The position numbers and the translations under genes are program-made. From the NCBI GenBank assembly GCA_964035575.1, contig OZ037851.1:806001-870000 (forward strand): 64,000 bases of DNA. Reading direction: 5' to 3'. Shown here in pieces: positions 44,155-53,599 of the stretch (its first letter is position 1; every line of letters begins with the position of its first letter). Source of the DNA: Rhynchopus sp. YZ270_cl-10 (Eukaryota; Euglenozoa; Diplonemea; Diplonemida; Diplonemidae). The notes beneath the pieces are model-generated. The model did no database searches and had not been told where the DNA came from. It worked only from the letters and a program-made list of their open reading frames with translations.

Positions 44155-44388
44155 TCACAATCCACGCGTGGGTCTATTCCGAACTCCTTTTACATGTCGG
44201 ATACTTCGGTGACGGCACCTTGCATCTTGAATGTTACTCGCGTTGTCGGCGATGACGTTAAAGACGTGAACATGGTTTTTCTTGAGATGGTCGATCACTT
44301 CTGTTACGAGAGAAACCAAGGTCGCAATTGTAAGTGCTTCCTTTGACCTGCACAAACCAGAAGATTGCATGCTGTAGCTACCGCGCAT
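44155..44388 (-). pseudogene. hAT-type transposase fragment (RNase H-fold part)
   Basis: A minus-strand frame encodes SKEALTIATLVSLVTEVIDH followed by LKKNHVHVFNVIADNASNIQ. The pattern of a helix, VFxVIADNASN, then a polar residue and Gln matches the second catalytic region of hAT/DUF659 transposases (DNASNM-like signature). Sequence on both sides gives no further recognisable transposase, so this is a remnant. It fits with the hAT-type elements at 12493 and 16653 and the hAT C-terminal fragment at 52897, but whether these belong to one family is not known. Confidence 0.6.
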
Positions 44389-45938
44389 CTCTCTGGAGTA
44401 TCTTCACACAATACCACCCCGAAGGAGCTAGAACACTCAACGCTTTAACCCCTAAAGTGCATGGCAGATAGCTCCAAGGTTTAAAAAGGTATAGAAAAAC
44501 AGCTTTATTTTTCACATTGTGATTTTTTTTGGTTTTTTTATTAAAAAAAAAAGATATAGACTCAGAGGTGGGTTGGCGATACAAAAAAAAACCCCGTAGT
44601 TATGCCACCCATTAGAGTTGATATGGGTATGGCAGCGAAAACCCTACCACTTTCTACCCTATCCTTTTCTTTGTTGTATCGACGGTCACCACCTACATCA
44701 TCTACCTCTGGGGTACCTTTTTCTTTTGTATTTTTTTTTTTTTTTTTGGTGTTTTTTGTTTTTGAAGTAAACGAACGGATAAAATATAGAAAAATGAAAA
44801 CCTGGGGGGAAATTTTTTCGAATCCTTTTTTGTATCGACAACAAGGTAATAGCTTCGTTTTTCAGACTGGGCTGAGAAATGAACCGAACACTAATTGGCA
44901 ATCACCAATCCAAAGACCGGTTATGTACACAAAAAAAAAAAAGTCGCCCAAAGGGCCAATCTCAAAAAGGCGGAGATGCAAAAAATCATCACTCAACCCA
45001 ACGAAATTTCTTAAAATCCTTTTTTAGTTTTAGAGGGAGCACAATGAGGCTCATTCACTTTGCGCATACCCTGCTTTTGTCACACACGGAATTGCCCCCC
45101 TCCTCTCCCCCCCCCTCGTCGCCTGTTGCCCTTTTTTTTAATAGGCCTCTCGCAACCTACTCGAACACTTAGAACGTATCAATTCCAAACGATCATTTTC
45201 CTCCATCCCATCTAATACCCCTTGCCTTCTCTATGTACAATAAGAAGGTGTACAACAAAAAATATTGAAAGACGAATACGCACAGTGATCATCTTTATAA
45301 AAAAACTAGTTTAATTTGGAAACAACTTTTTTTACTGTGCCTAAGAAGGGGGGGAGAAAAAATCGGTGCAAATCACCTGCGACACGTTGAACTCAACAGA
45401 CCTACCCAAAAAGCATTGGCTTGCAAGAGAATGAGTTGGCATTTTGTTTGCACCTGGAAGCATTTACTGCAGCGTTGTGGTGAACTGGCCCTGACAAGGA
45501 CGCGTGGTGGTGTTGATGGCATAAGAGAAAGGCTACTGATGACCAAAGTCTCGATCGCCAAAAAGGGTTTATGAGATGAATCTAAGCCAATCTTGCTTAG
45601 TCACCTAAAAAAAAAATGCCTAATAAAAATTTTAAAAAAAAATGTCCTAACGCCTGAGTCCCAGCCCCACCCCGCATACACAACCCCATCCAAACGATGA
45701 ATGGGCCCTCACAGCTGACCATCTCGATTTCAAAAAAACAAACAAAAAAATCACCGCCCAAAGTTACATAAAATGGAGGACAAAAAAAAAAGGGGGTAAA
45801 GTTGAAAACTCACTGCGTCTCCCCGCGCCCAACAGATGAGCTTTGCTTTTTGTTTTTTTTGTTTTTTTTTTTGTGCTTTTTTTTTGATTTTGTTTTTGTG
45901 TATACCCCCCTCCCCCCCACGTGTCCTGCCTCTTCCCT
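44389..45938. other. Intergenic, no gene supported
   Basis: A/T-run rich. Two TTGTATCGACRRTCA-type words (44672, 44836) and one stem-loop element (about 45570-45606, stem CTAAGC/GCTTAG) occur here. No coding signal. Confidence 0.5.
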
Positions 45939-48382
45939 CTACCATCCAAGAACAGGAACAAGCGTACCTCCAGCAAGGGCGTGGTTGAGGAAGAAGGTTC
46001 TCTTGCCACCGTACTTCCAGGTTCCAGCGTTTGCACCGTCCCACCACGTGTGTTCCTTACGTTGAGTATATTCCTGTGGGGGTAGAGAAAGGTTGATATG
46101 AACGTAATACTCGCATGTTGATGCATTTAAATGAGCTGATGAGGATCCAGAAGTTGCACAATGTCCAAAAAAGAACAAAGCAACACTCAAGCTTTTGTTT
46201 GATAATTTGTTTAATGAACAAGAGGCATCGGCACTTTTGGGTTTGCCCAATTCAGTTTGAGGGGCGTTGGGTTAGTGGAAACCCTGACTAGTGTCTGCTC
46301 TAATGTATACATTCTTTATCTTTTCATCTTACAGACCACCAAATACGCAGCAAAGCTGCTTAAAAAGCATGATTGAGATGAGAAAAGTACATACACATTT
46401 TGATTTAAAATTTGAAAAAAAAATAATGTGAATAATCATGGCTGTGTAACTTAGGTGACCTAAGTTTTTTTTAAAAAAAAAACTTAAGTCGCCTAAGTTA
46501 CCTTAGGTCATCGTTTTTTTTTTTTTTTTTTTTTTTTTTTGCTTGGGTGGTGAAGCTGCAGGTGGTCTGAAGAGTGATGTGACCATATTCTCTAGGTATA
46601 ACAGTTACTCAAAAAATGCATTGACGAAAGAATTTTGCACTTTTGACCACCACAGATTACGTACCTGTGTACCTGTGTACCTGTGTACCTGTGTACCTGT
46701 GTACCTGTGTACCTGTGTACCTGTGTACCTGTGTACCTGTGTACCTGTGTACCTGTGTACCTGTGTACCTGTGTACCTGTGTACCTGTGTACCTGTGTAC
46801 CTGTGTACCTGTGTACCTGTGTACCTGTGTACCTGTGTACCTGTGTACCTGTGTACCTGTGTACCTGTGTACCTGTGTACCTGTGTACCTGTGTACCTGT
46901 GTACCTGTGTACCTGTGTACCTGTGTACCTGTGTACCTGTGTACCTGTGTACCTGTGTACCTGTGTACCTGTGTACCTCTGTACCTGTGTACCTGTGTAC
47001 CTGTGTACTGTGCGGAAATTGACCAAAAACGAGAACTTGTCCGTTTCTGCAAATTGACCCCACCACTGGCCGGACGGATTCCAGAAATGCAAATGCCGCC
47101 GTTTAAAAGCTTCACCAACGAAAAATTTTTCCCCAACACGTGTATCGGTTATGAAGCCACGCCAAGCATAATATTTCGTTGCAAAATATTTACGTTTCGG
47201 AAAGTGGAAAATGACTGGCATGTACCAGCCATTTTACCGTCGATATTTCACTGTCATGTCTACTCCGAATAATCGCCCCTCACGTGTGCACTAGACCGCA
47301 CGCGGGTGCAGTGATAAGTCCGATTTGATTGGGTGGTCACCCTCATGGAATTTTCAGTAGGGATGCTGCACCAGGAAACTCTGGGTATCCGGCCCTTCAG
47401 TGAAGTTCATCGCCCAAGCAAAACAAAAAAAAAAAAAAAAAAAAACAAAAAAAGCGGTAACTTAAGCTAACTTAAGTGACTTAAGTTGGTAACTTAAGCT
47501 GTTTTTTAAAAAAAAAAACTTAAGTTACGTTTTTTTTCTAAAAAAACTTAAGTTTTTTTCTCGAAAACCTAAGTTTTTTAATTTAAGTTTTTTTTTTTAG
47601 TAGCTTAAGTCGCCTAAATTTTCCGGAGGATTTCGGAGAAAACTTAAGTTTTTTTTTTAACTTAAGTTACACAGCCATGAATAATATGAGCATAAAAGGG
47701 TCGCAATTAAAAACGTTTGAAGACATACTTCCATTCTGAACTGCCAGTTCGTGATCTTGTAGCACAACAATCCGAAAAGCAGCGTGTAAAGAATCTTGCG
47801 CACGCTGACGTGTCCGTTGTTTCTTTCCTGGAAGGCTCCTACGAATGTGTACCACTGGAAAAACTTTGGGTTCAGTGGTCTACCGAAGTCTCCAGTTTCA
47901 GCTGTCCGGGGTGTGTTGTCAGAGGCCGCAATGGACTCGTCTTTATGCTCCACACAACCTGCGTTCACGTAGTCCGGCATTTGGTAGGACAACTTCTCGT
48001 TCACGAAGGGCAGCGAGTCAAGACCACATCCGTATGTGGTTGTGCGCCAGTCGATCATTTCATCGGGGATCGTTCTGAAACCGGTTTCCCATGCACCCTT
48101 GTTTTGACTCACGTATAGGGTGTCATTGACGTTGGTGTTGCTCGCTCTTCTTTGTTCCCATGTGGGGTTAAGTGGGTCGTAGGGTGGGAAGTTAAGGGTG
48201 GGGCCGGGGGTCAATGTTACGTGCTCTCGCATCTTTGCGGAGAGCTCTGGTTCCACAAGACGCTCGTCTTTGTCCAGCATTCGTATTTCGGGTCTCCACG
48301 TCAGATACGACCCTGACATCTCGTTGTTTCTCATACTGTCCACAAACCCACCAGAGTGTACGGCGACCGTCCTTCGCATCAT
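45939..48382 (-). CDS. Single-pass membrane protein, two exons, probable mitochondrial inner-membrane subunit
   Basis: Exon 1 is 48382-47729 (218 codons) and exon 2 is 46073-45939 (44 codons and stop), phase 0, with donor GTATGT and acceptor CCCACAG; 262 aa in total. The intron is 1655 bp, three quarters of it a transposon-like insert. Exon 1 is soluble and Pro/Trp/Tyr-rich (TPGPTLNFPPYDPLNPTWEQ, TGFRTIPDEMIDWRTTTYGC) and ends in one membrane segment (ILYTLLFGLLCYKITNW). Exon 2 gives a short Trp/Gly-rich tail (EYTQRKEHTWWDGANAGTWK, then YGGKRTFFLNHALAGGTLVP). Single-span proteins with a long head and an aromatic tail are typical accessory subunits of respiratory complexes; that role is inference. 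The first of two adjacent Met codons is used. Confidence 0.75.
46437..47679. mobile_element. 1243-bp inverted-repeat element inserted in an intron, with minisatellite core
   Basis: Ends in inverted CATGGCTGTGTAACTTA, bounded by the 6-bp direct repeat AATAAT (46431-46436 and 47680-47685). Subterminal zones are packed with the palindromic word AACTTAAGT alternating with A/T runs. The middle holds the (ACCTGTGT)n array and, beside it, one core of the 172-bp dispersed repeat. No transposase frame is present. It interrupts the intron of the two-exon membrane protein gene and is spliced out if the gene is functional. Class unknown. Confidence 0.8.
46661..47008. repeat. (ACCTGTGT)n minisatellite, about 43 copies
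   Basis: 348 bp of a pure 8-bp unit with a single variant (ACCTCTGT near 46975). The near-perfect state implies recent expansion. All reading frames stay open because 24 bases hold exactly three units; these long frames are artefacts. Confidence 0.97.
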
Positions 48383-48436
48383 TGTAGATTTGGTTTACTC
48401 CCGGAAACCGGAGTTTTTTTTTTTTTTTGTGGCGAC

Positions 48437-48439
48437 CTG
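48437..48439 (-). promoter_or_regulatory. Candidate spliced-leader acceptor of the two-exon membrane protein gene
   Basis: Minus-strand TTTTCAACAG, leaving a leader of 54 bases before the ATG at 48382. The leader includes an A16-like run. Confidence 0.4.
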
Positions 48440-50366
48440 TTGAAAATTGAGTAGGGGTTGGTGGTGGTCTGACTTGCTCAAGAAGGGAAGCTGAAGATCG
48501 ACCACAACCCGTTGCGCTTCCGAGCTCGCATGCCTTCTAGGAGGTCACGGGAGCTGCATGCATGAAGGGCTTGGCAGGGGTGCAAGGGCAACGCAAAATA
48601 ATTCGCGAGAAAAAAGAAGAGAAAAAAAAACAGGGGGGAAGAAGACGCATGAGGGTCACCCATTGCCCCTTCCAGCATTCTCCGGAGTATTTACGGGGTA
48701 CTTCCTCAGGGTAGTTAGCGTTCATCGATAACCAAAAAATAAGAAAGAAAAGTTGAAAGTGCAAACGCCTCACCGGCGGACGCAAACACCGTCTGGTGCC
48801 GACTACCCCAAAATAGCACAAAATAGCACCTCCTCCTTCAGCCACACCAAAAATTCCTGCGACAAGTTCTCAACATCGGCCCCTCCCGCGTATACATGCT
48901 TGCCACCGACGTTAGACCCCAAAGGCTGCCTCATGGACGCCCCTCCCCCCACCACCACCTACACTCCTACGTTACCACCACCTCTCTCCCACTACCCCCC
49001 ATCTCTTCGACCTCGCTATAGACCTCACCCCCGCCAATGCAAAGCAAGCTAAGGCAGCATCACCATCGCATATTCACCACCGACGCACACTCAGAACTGC
49101 CCGCACCGCTGTTGCGCCCAACCCGAACCGACCACACAGGTGCGGATGTCCTCAAAAAGAAACGCCCTGCCCCCTATGCAGGAGAGGCTGGTCAAGCCCT
49201 GCTCCAAAGTGTGAACAGTGCGTGCACGACTCAACCCCGCCTCCAGGAAGCGTGTGTTAAAAACAAAACGCTCGCCCTCCCCCGAGGGAGAACAGCGGAT
49301 TAAAACCGCCCCTATCCCAACCCCCGTCTGCTGCGCCCCCATCTGATGGTGGTCGCGGCGGGAAGCAACTTAAGTGTCACCAGTGTGACATCTGCCACAG
49401 CATAGCGAGGCAAAGAAAGGGCACGTATTGGACGCTCTGAAGAGTCCCGCGGAATGCCCACTGCGGATTCTGCACTGTAAAGAGTTTGGACTCAAAAAGA
49501 AAAAAATCGTGCGGAAATGTGAATACGTTCCGCACGCCCAGAGGGAGGAATGGAGGGGGGGGGGGGGGGGGAACAGCACGCTTTTTTTGTGCAATGGGAG
49601 AAGTCAAGATAACTCAGGGTAAATACGTCCCCCTCACCCGTCCCACCAAGGTTCCCCAAAACCTGTATTCACAGGGGTGCACGGGAAAAATGATGTCGTG
49701 GTACCGCCCGTTCATGGGAAAACTTAAAACCAAAAAATAAAAATAAAAATGGTAGTTGTTGATGCAGGCACCTCCGACTGACGTACGATGCCAGCCATCC
49801 GGTATCATATGGCCCAAAAAACACTTTAGAATAGAAACTTATTTATTTTTGTTGCATCGACGTTTTGTTTATTTGAAAACTTGGTTGTATTAGTGTAGAC
49901 ACCCGAGGATGAACTCCACGACTTTATTTGTTTGGTTACAAACTGAAGGGGAAAACCGGCATTCTGGGTAGGCAAAAAGATTATTTTAAATAATCTTTTT
50001 GCCGAAAAAGAGAAAAAAAACGAAGGGAGGTGAAATTTATTACAAGGAAAGTGAAGTTGATAGTGCAAAGAATGAAAACTTAAAAGATGAATGTGCATCT
50101 CGTGCACAAAGTCAGATGAACCAAAAAAAGCGTGGACAATTCCCCTCATTTTCTTGCACAACGCCATAGCCCCCTCCAATGGAAGTGATAATATTGAGTA
50201 CAACTTTCCATGGCTAACCCCCCGCTCTGCGTTTCAAGGGTCAGCCTGGGCTTTGAAGCACACCACACTTCACATTTTTTTTTTTGTCTAAATTCTTGAG
50301 AAATTGACACGCCTCCCATCTGACTCCCCCCCCCCCCCACCACACTCCCCCCCTCCCCCCCCTCAC
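48440..50366. other. Intergenic; GC-richer decayed insert plus repeats
   Basis: 48750-49480 is C/G-rich and compositionally unlike the A/T-run spacers. Short plus-strand pieces such as GGKQLKCHQCDICHSIARQ (about 49345-49410) look Cys/His-rich, but no frame is long. It resembles the decayed retrotransposon-like region at 53.6-58.7 kb in composition. 49750-49918 is a two-part repeat copy; a stem-loop element lies at 50087. No host gene seen. Confidence 0.4.
49750..49918 (+). repeat. Two-part interspersed repeat, copy 2
   Basis: GATGCAGGCACCTCCGACTG and GATGCCAGCC at the left, GAAAACTTGGTTGTATTAG and GACACCCGAGGATG at the right, as in the copy at 6327-6526. A TTGCATCGACG word in the middle is close to the complement of the left-end word TTGATGCA, so a short inverted-repeat element may be nested. 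Confidence 0.6.
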
Positions 50367-52457
50367 TCACAACTTACCAGGACGCTTTAACGATCCACCA
50401 CTGTGAGAAAGTGTGGGCATTCCTAAACTTTGGATAGACCGGCGACGGCTCATGTGGCCAGGGTTGGCAGAGGCATCGATGACCATACGTTTGATGCGGA
50501 CAAAGAGCTCTATCGCCTCCTCTCTGTGCGATGGCGTGAGGAAGTCGAACGACCCCATAATCGTTGACTTATGGTATGCCATAGAACGCTTGGGCGGATA
50601 ATGCCGGATTTTCACCTCCTCCTCCGGCTTCTTCCCCCTCCCAATCGCATCCAAAAACGCTGACGGAAACTCCGCACAGTAAAACCTCAGATGATACCCA
50701 CTGCAGGTCACAAGAAACACCGTTTTCGGCTCCGCATCCTTGCCTTTCCCGATCGATCTATAATAGCTTTGTGCGGTTGCAAGCAGTTCTCCCGCGATTC
50801 GGCCGTAATTCTCGGGCGCAAAGGTGGTTTTACATTCGTTTCCCATGAAATAGACTGCATAGGACTTTCCGGGGAAGAGCGAGAAGACTCCTAAATCGGA
50901 GTCGCTTTTGATGAGCTTTTCATGCGCGCCTTCACCGAAGGATACTGTGAGGCCCGCTTTGGAGCGGAAGCCTAGGTGCACCCCCGATGCTTCATCCCAC
51001 TTTGCAAACCCAAGAACGTGGTACAACTCTGCCATGAAGTCCAAGGTGTACGTTTCAATGTTGTTCTCACATCGTGAAGACTCTGCGCGCATGATGTGAT
51101 GCAGCTTGTAGGCAAGGTTCCATTGCTCCTCGGGGAGTACGCCTTGCTCGATTTTGTCTCGGTTGGTGAGCAAATCATGCGAGAGCCGTCTTGAAACAAA
51201 GCGATCGGGACGTTCGTGGTACTCTAGGACCCGCATTGCAGACTCTGCTTCCTTTGTAGGCTTGTCGCCTCCGAGGAGGAAGTCGGAGATAGAGGCTTCG
51301 GGTTTGTCGTTGAAGATGATGCCGAAGAAGAGCAGCTGATTCGGCCCCCAGTTGTTTGTGTTGTTGATTTGGTCGTTCGACCGAAAGTCCTGTGTAGCAT
51401 TCATCCGCAGCTTCATTTGATCCCACTTCATCGTAAAGGTCGACCCAATAATCGCAATCGGCATCGCCGAGAATATTATACCAAATATCATTGCGCATGC
51501 CCCAACCATCCGACCAAAAATCGTACGCGGAACATAATCACCATACCCCACCGTCGTCATCGTAACCAGACACCACCACAACGCCTCAGGAATAGAAATG
51601 AACGGACTCTCAATCGGGGTGCCATGCGCATCGTCGACATAAAACGTTTGCGTCTCCTTGTCGTATGTCCCTTGCTCGCAAATGTACATCAACGATGAAA
51701 AGAAGATGATACCCAAAAACAAAAAGAAAAAGGGTGGAACCAATGCAGGAAAGGCGGTGATGATGACTTTGTAGAGGATCTCCGAGCCTTCGTAGCTTTT
51801 CCCCATTTTGAGGACACGGAACACTCTGGCCAGACGCACTACACGGATGAAACGGAGGTTAACGGTATCACCACCTTCTATTGCTTCAAGGATCAATTCG
51901 ATGTAGTACGGTATAATAGCGAGAAGGTCCACTACACTGAATATTTGGAAGGGGAACATCTTCGGGTTCGGCGATGACGCAAGTGACACAATATACTCTA
52001 TAGTAAAAAACGCAACAAAAAAGGTTTCCAACCAAAACCAAAACGCTTTATGACTTTCATTTCCGTATTCAGGGTCTGCAGAAAGAGAAGGTACGGACTC
52101 CATGACAAAGGCGAGAGTAGAGACGATGATGAGGAAGAAGAACCAGAGGGAGACACACAGGGCAGCAGTGGAGGAGGCGGGCTCCGTGAAGACGGCGTGG
52201 ATGCGTTGTTTGAGGGTCCGATCGTCGGGGGCTTCTTCGTCGGAGTCTGAGTCGCACAACATGTCACGCATCTCCGCATCGGTGTGCTCCGTCTTCGGCG
52301 CTTCACCAAACCTTACCCCCTTCTTCTGCCGCATAGCCGCAGTGTTCCCTGCCTCATCATTGTCACTCTCATCGTCCTCCGCACCCCAGTCATAAACACC
52401 CTGCCGATGCTTCACGACCTCATGAGTAGACCGTGCACCACTGAATATCGCAGTCAT
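50367..52457 (-). CDS. Voltage-gated potassium channel (Kv-type, six transmembrane segments)
   Basis: 696 aa, single exon, from the ATG at 52457. S1 lies at about 99-120, S2 138-160 and S3 170-190. S4 is at 201-217 with Arg at 202, 205, 208, 211 and 214 and Lys at 217, every third residue. S5 is at about 237-259, the selectivity filter TTVGYG at 301-306, and S6 at about 315-337 with a PIAI bend. So it is a voltage-sensing, K+-selective plasma-membrane channel subunit that should form tetramers. The acidic 90-residue N-terminus lacks a T1 tetramerisation domain. The 340-residue C-terminal part is soluble, ends Arg/Ser-rich and is not a recognisable cyclic-nucleotide-binding domain. The stop follows a GTAAGT, so splicing to a further 3' exon cannot be excluded. 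Confidence 0.95.
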   Translation of the reverse strand: MTAIFSGARSTHEVVKHRQGVYDWGAEDDESDNDEAGNTAAMRQKKGVRFGEAPKTEHTDAEMRDMLCDSDSDEEAPDDRTLKQRIHAVFTEPASSTAALCVSLWFFFLIIVSTLAFVMESVPSLSADPEYGNESHKAFWFWLETFFVAFFTIEYIVSLASSPNPKMFPFQIFSVVDLLAIIPYYIELILEAIEGGDTVNLRFIRVVRLARVFRVLKMGKSYEGSEILYKVIITAFPALVPPFFFLFLGIIFFSSLMYICEQGTYDKETQTFYVDDAHGTPIESPFISIPEALWWCLVTMTTVGYGDYVPRTIFGRMVGACAMIFGIIFSAMPIAIIGSTFTMKWDQMKLRMNATQDFRSNDQINNTNNWGPNQLLFFGIIFNDKPEASISDFLLGGDKPTKEAESAMRVLEYHERPDRFVSRRLSHDLLTNRDKIEQGVLPEEQWNLAYKLHHIMRAESSRCENNIETYTLDFMAELYHVLGFAKWDEASGVHLGFRSKAGLTVSFGEGAHEKLIKSDSDLGVFSLFPGKSYAVYFMGNECKTTFAPENYGRIAGELLATAQSYYRSIGKGKDAEPKTVFLVTCSGYHLRFYCAEFPSAFLDAIGRGKKPEEEVKIRHYPPKRSMAYHKSTIMGSFDFLTPSHREEAIELFVRIKRMVIDASANPGHMSRRRSIQSLGMPTLSHSGGSLKRPGKL

Positions 52458-52896
52458 TTATCCCCCCCCGGTGTCAAAATTGTTTTTCTTTGGACACCCC
52501 TAACGATAAAGTAAGAAGGGAAAGGGGGTGGATTGGTTGATCTAAAAGGAATTAAAGTCCGGCGGAGTGGAGTCCGCCAAAAACTTTGTTTGATTATAGA
52601 CTGCTATCACTAGATAGCAACCACGATTTAGCTTTCACAGGATCCTTAAAAGAGAGCAAATAGAAGGAGCACGCTTTGCAGGCCTTTTCTATTTTGTTTT
52701 GTTTGAGGGGGAATTGTTTGCATTTGTACAGGGCGCGCTGTACAAATATGTCCGCGGTCACCTCATCTAGAGACCCACGTGAACTTCCTTTAGCAGTGTT
52801 CGCGTCTTTGCCGAATCAGGAAAGGAACAGCAGTTCGAAGGCTACTAAAAATGGACGAAGACGAGGCCGGAAGAGAGTGCGGAACCCCAAGCAGTA
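52458..52896. other. Intergenic spacer at the cluster's upstream end
   Basis: Contains the K+ channel leader, a small GGCGGAGTGGAGTCCGCC hairpin and a TATGTCCG-rich segment leading into the hAT fragment. It is the last spacer before the plus-strand mobile-element region. Confidence 0.4.
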
Positions 52897-53112
52897 TTGC
52901 CCGCGTTGTTGACCCTCGTTTGTATCGTGTGGACGTTGTCTGTGACATCTGTTGAGTCGGAGAGGGGTTTCAGCCTCATGAAGAGGGTCAAAACACGTCG
53001 ACAAAGAATGCTGGGCAGCATCCTCCAGTCGTGTATGTGTATCGTGCAGTTTGGGAGAACTGCTGGAGGAAGAAGTGGCGAAGATCGAAGATCAGATGCG
53101 ACAGAAAAGTGA
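52897..53112 (+). pseudogene. hAT transposase C-terminal dimerisation domain fragment
   Basis: The frame encodes LSVTSVESERGFSLMKRVKT followed by RRQRMLGSILQSCMCI. This matches the hAT C-terminal signature (SSAxSERxFSxxKxIKTxxRxxL, then a helix with LM). The catalytic part is not found upstream in any frame, so it is a 5'-truncated remnant of an autonomous hAT element. The residues before it (52680-52890) are basic and may be host or element DNA. Confidence 0.7.
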
Positions 53113-53340
53113 AAGCGTAGTGAAAGTCGAGTCGAGTCGAAGGTGGGGAGGGTAAGGTGTACATCAGTTTGCGGAAGTATCAATCAAAAGAGAACCTCAC
53201 CCTTTTTGTGTTGTCCCCCGACTTTCCTTCCCTCCCATCCTCCCATCCCCCACCCTCCCTGCACATCATTGTGCTAAAGGCTATTCTCATTTACCCCATC
53301 ACCCCTTGTTAAGCACTAAGTTACGTAACGACCCTTGTTC

Positions 53341-53415
53341 GCGAGAAAGCTAGGAATGGGTCATTTTTCGTAAAATCCAGGAAAATCGAAAAAATCCCAA
53401 AAACCCCGTTTCCAG
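53341..53415. repeat. Diverged fragment related to the right part of the 621-bp hAT-type MITE
   Basis: GAATGGGTCATTTTTCGTAA and the following AATCCAGGAAAATCGAAAAA resemble 13021-13080 of the MITE (GAATGGGTTATTTTTCGCAA and onward). No terminal repeat or duplication is left here. Confidence 0.5.
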
Positions 53416-53599
53416 CGGGGGAGAATGACATACACTTTTATTTGATTTTCTGGGCTTGACTACTTTCCGGCAAGGTTGGCTTTGGGAACAGGGGAGCTTT
53501 CGCTCATTTCGATAGTTTCCCGACCTCGTCTTCAAGCCACAGCACGTCATTTTTCGGCAATTTTTCTAACATGGTTTTTAAAAACGAACCGACTTTTAA

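Noticed and set aside
46543-47272. Long frames encoding repeated VPVYLCTC or HRYTGTQV peptides
   Set aside because: They are produced by the 8-bp minisatellite, which stays open in every frame on both strands, and they lie in an intron.
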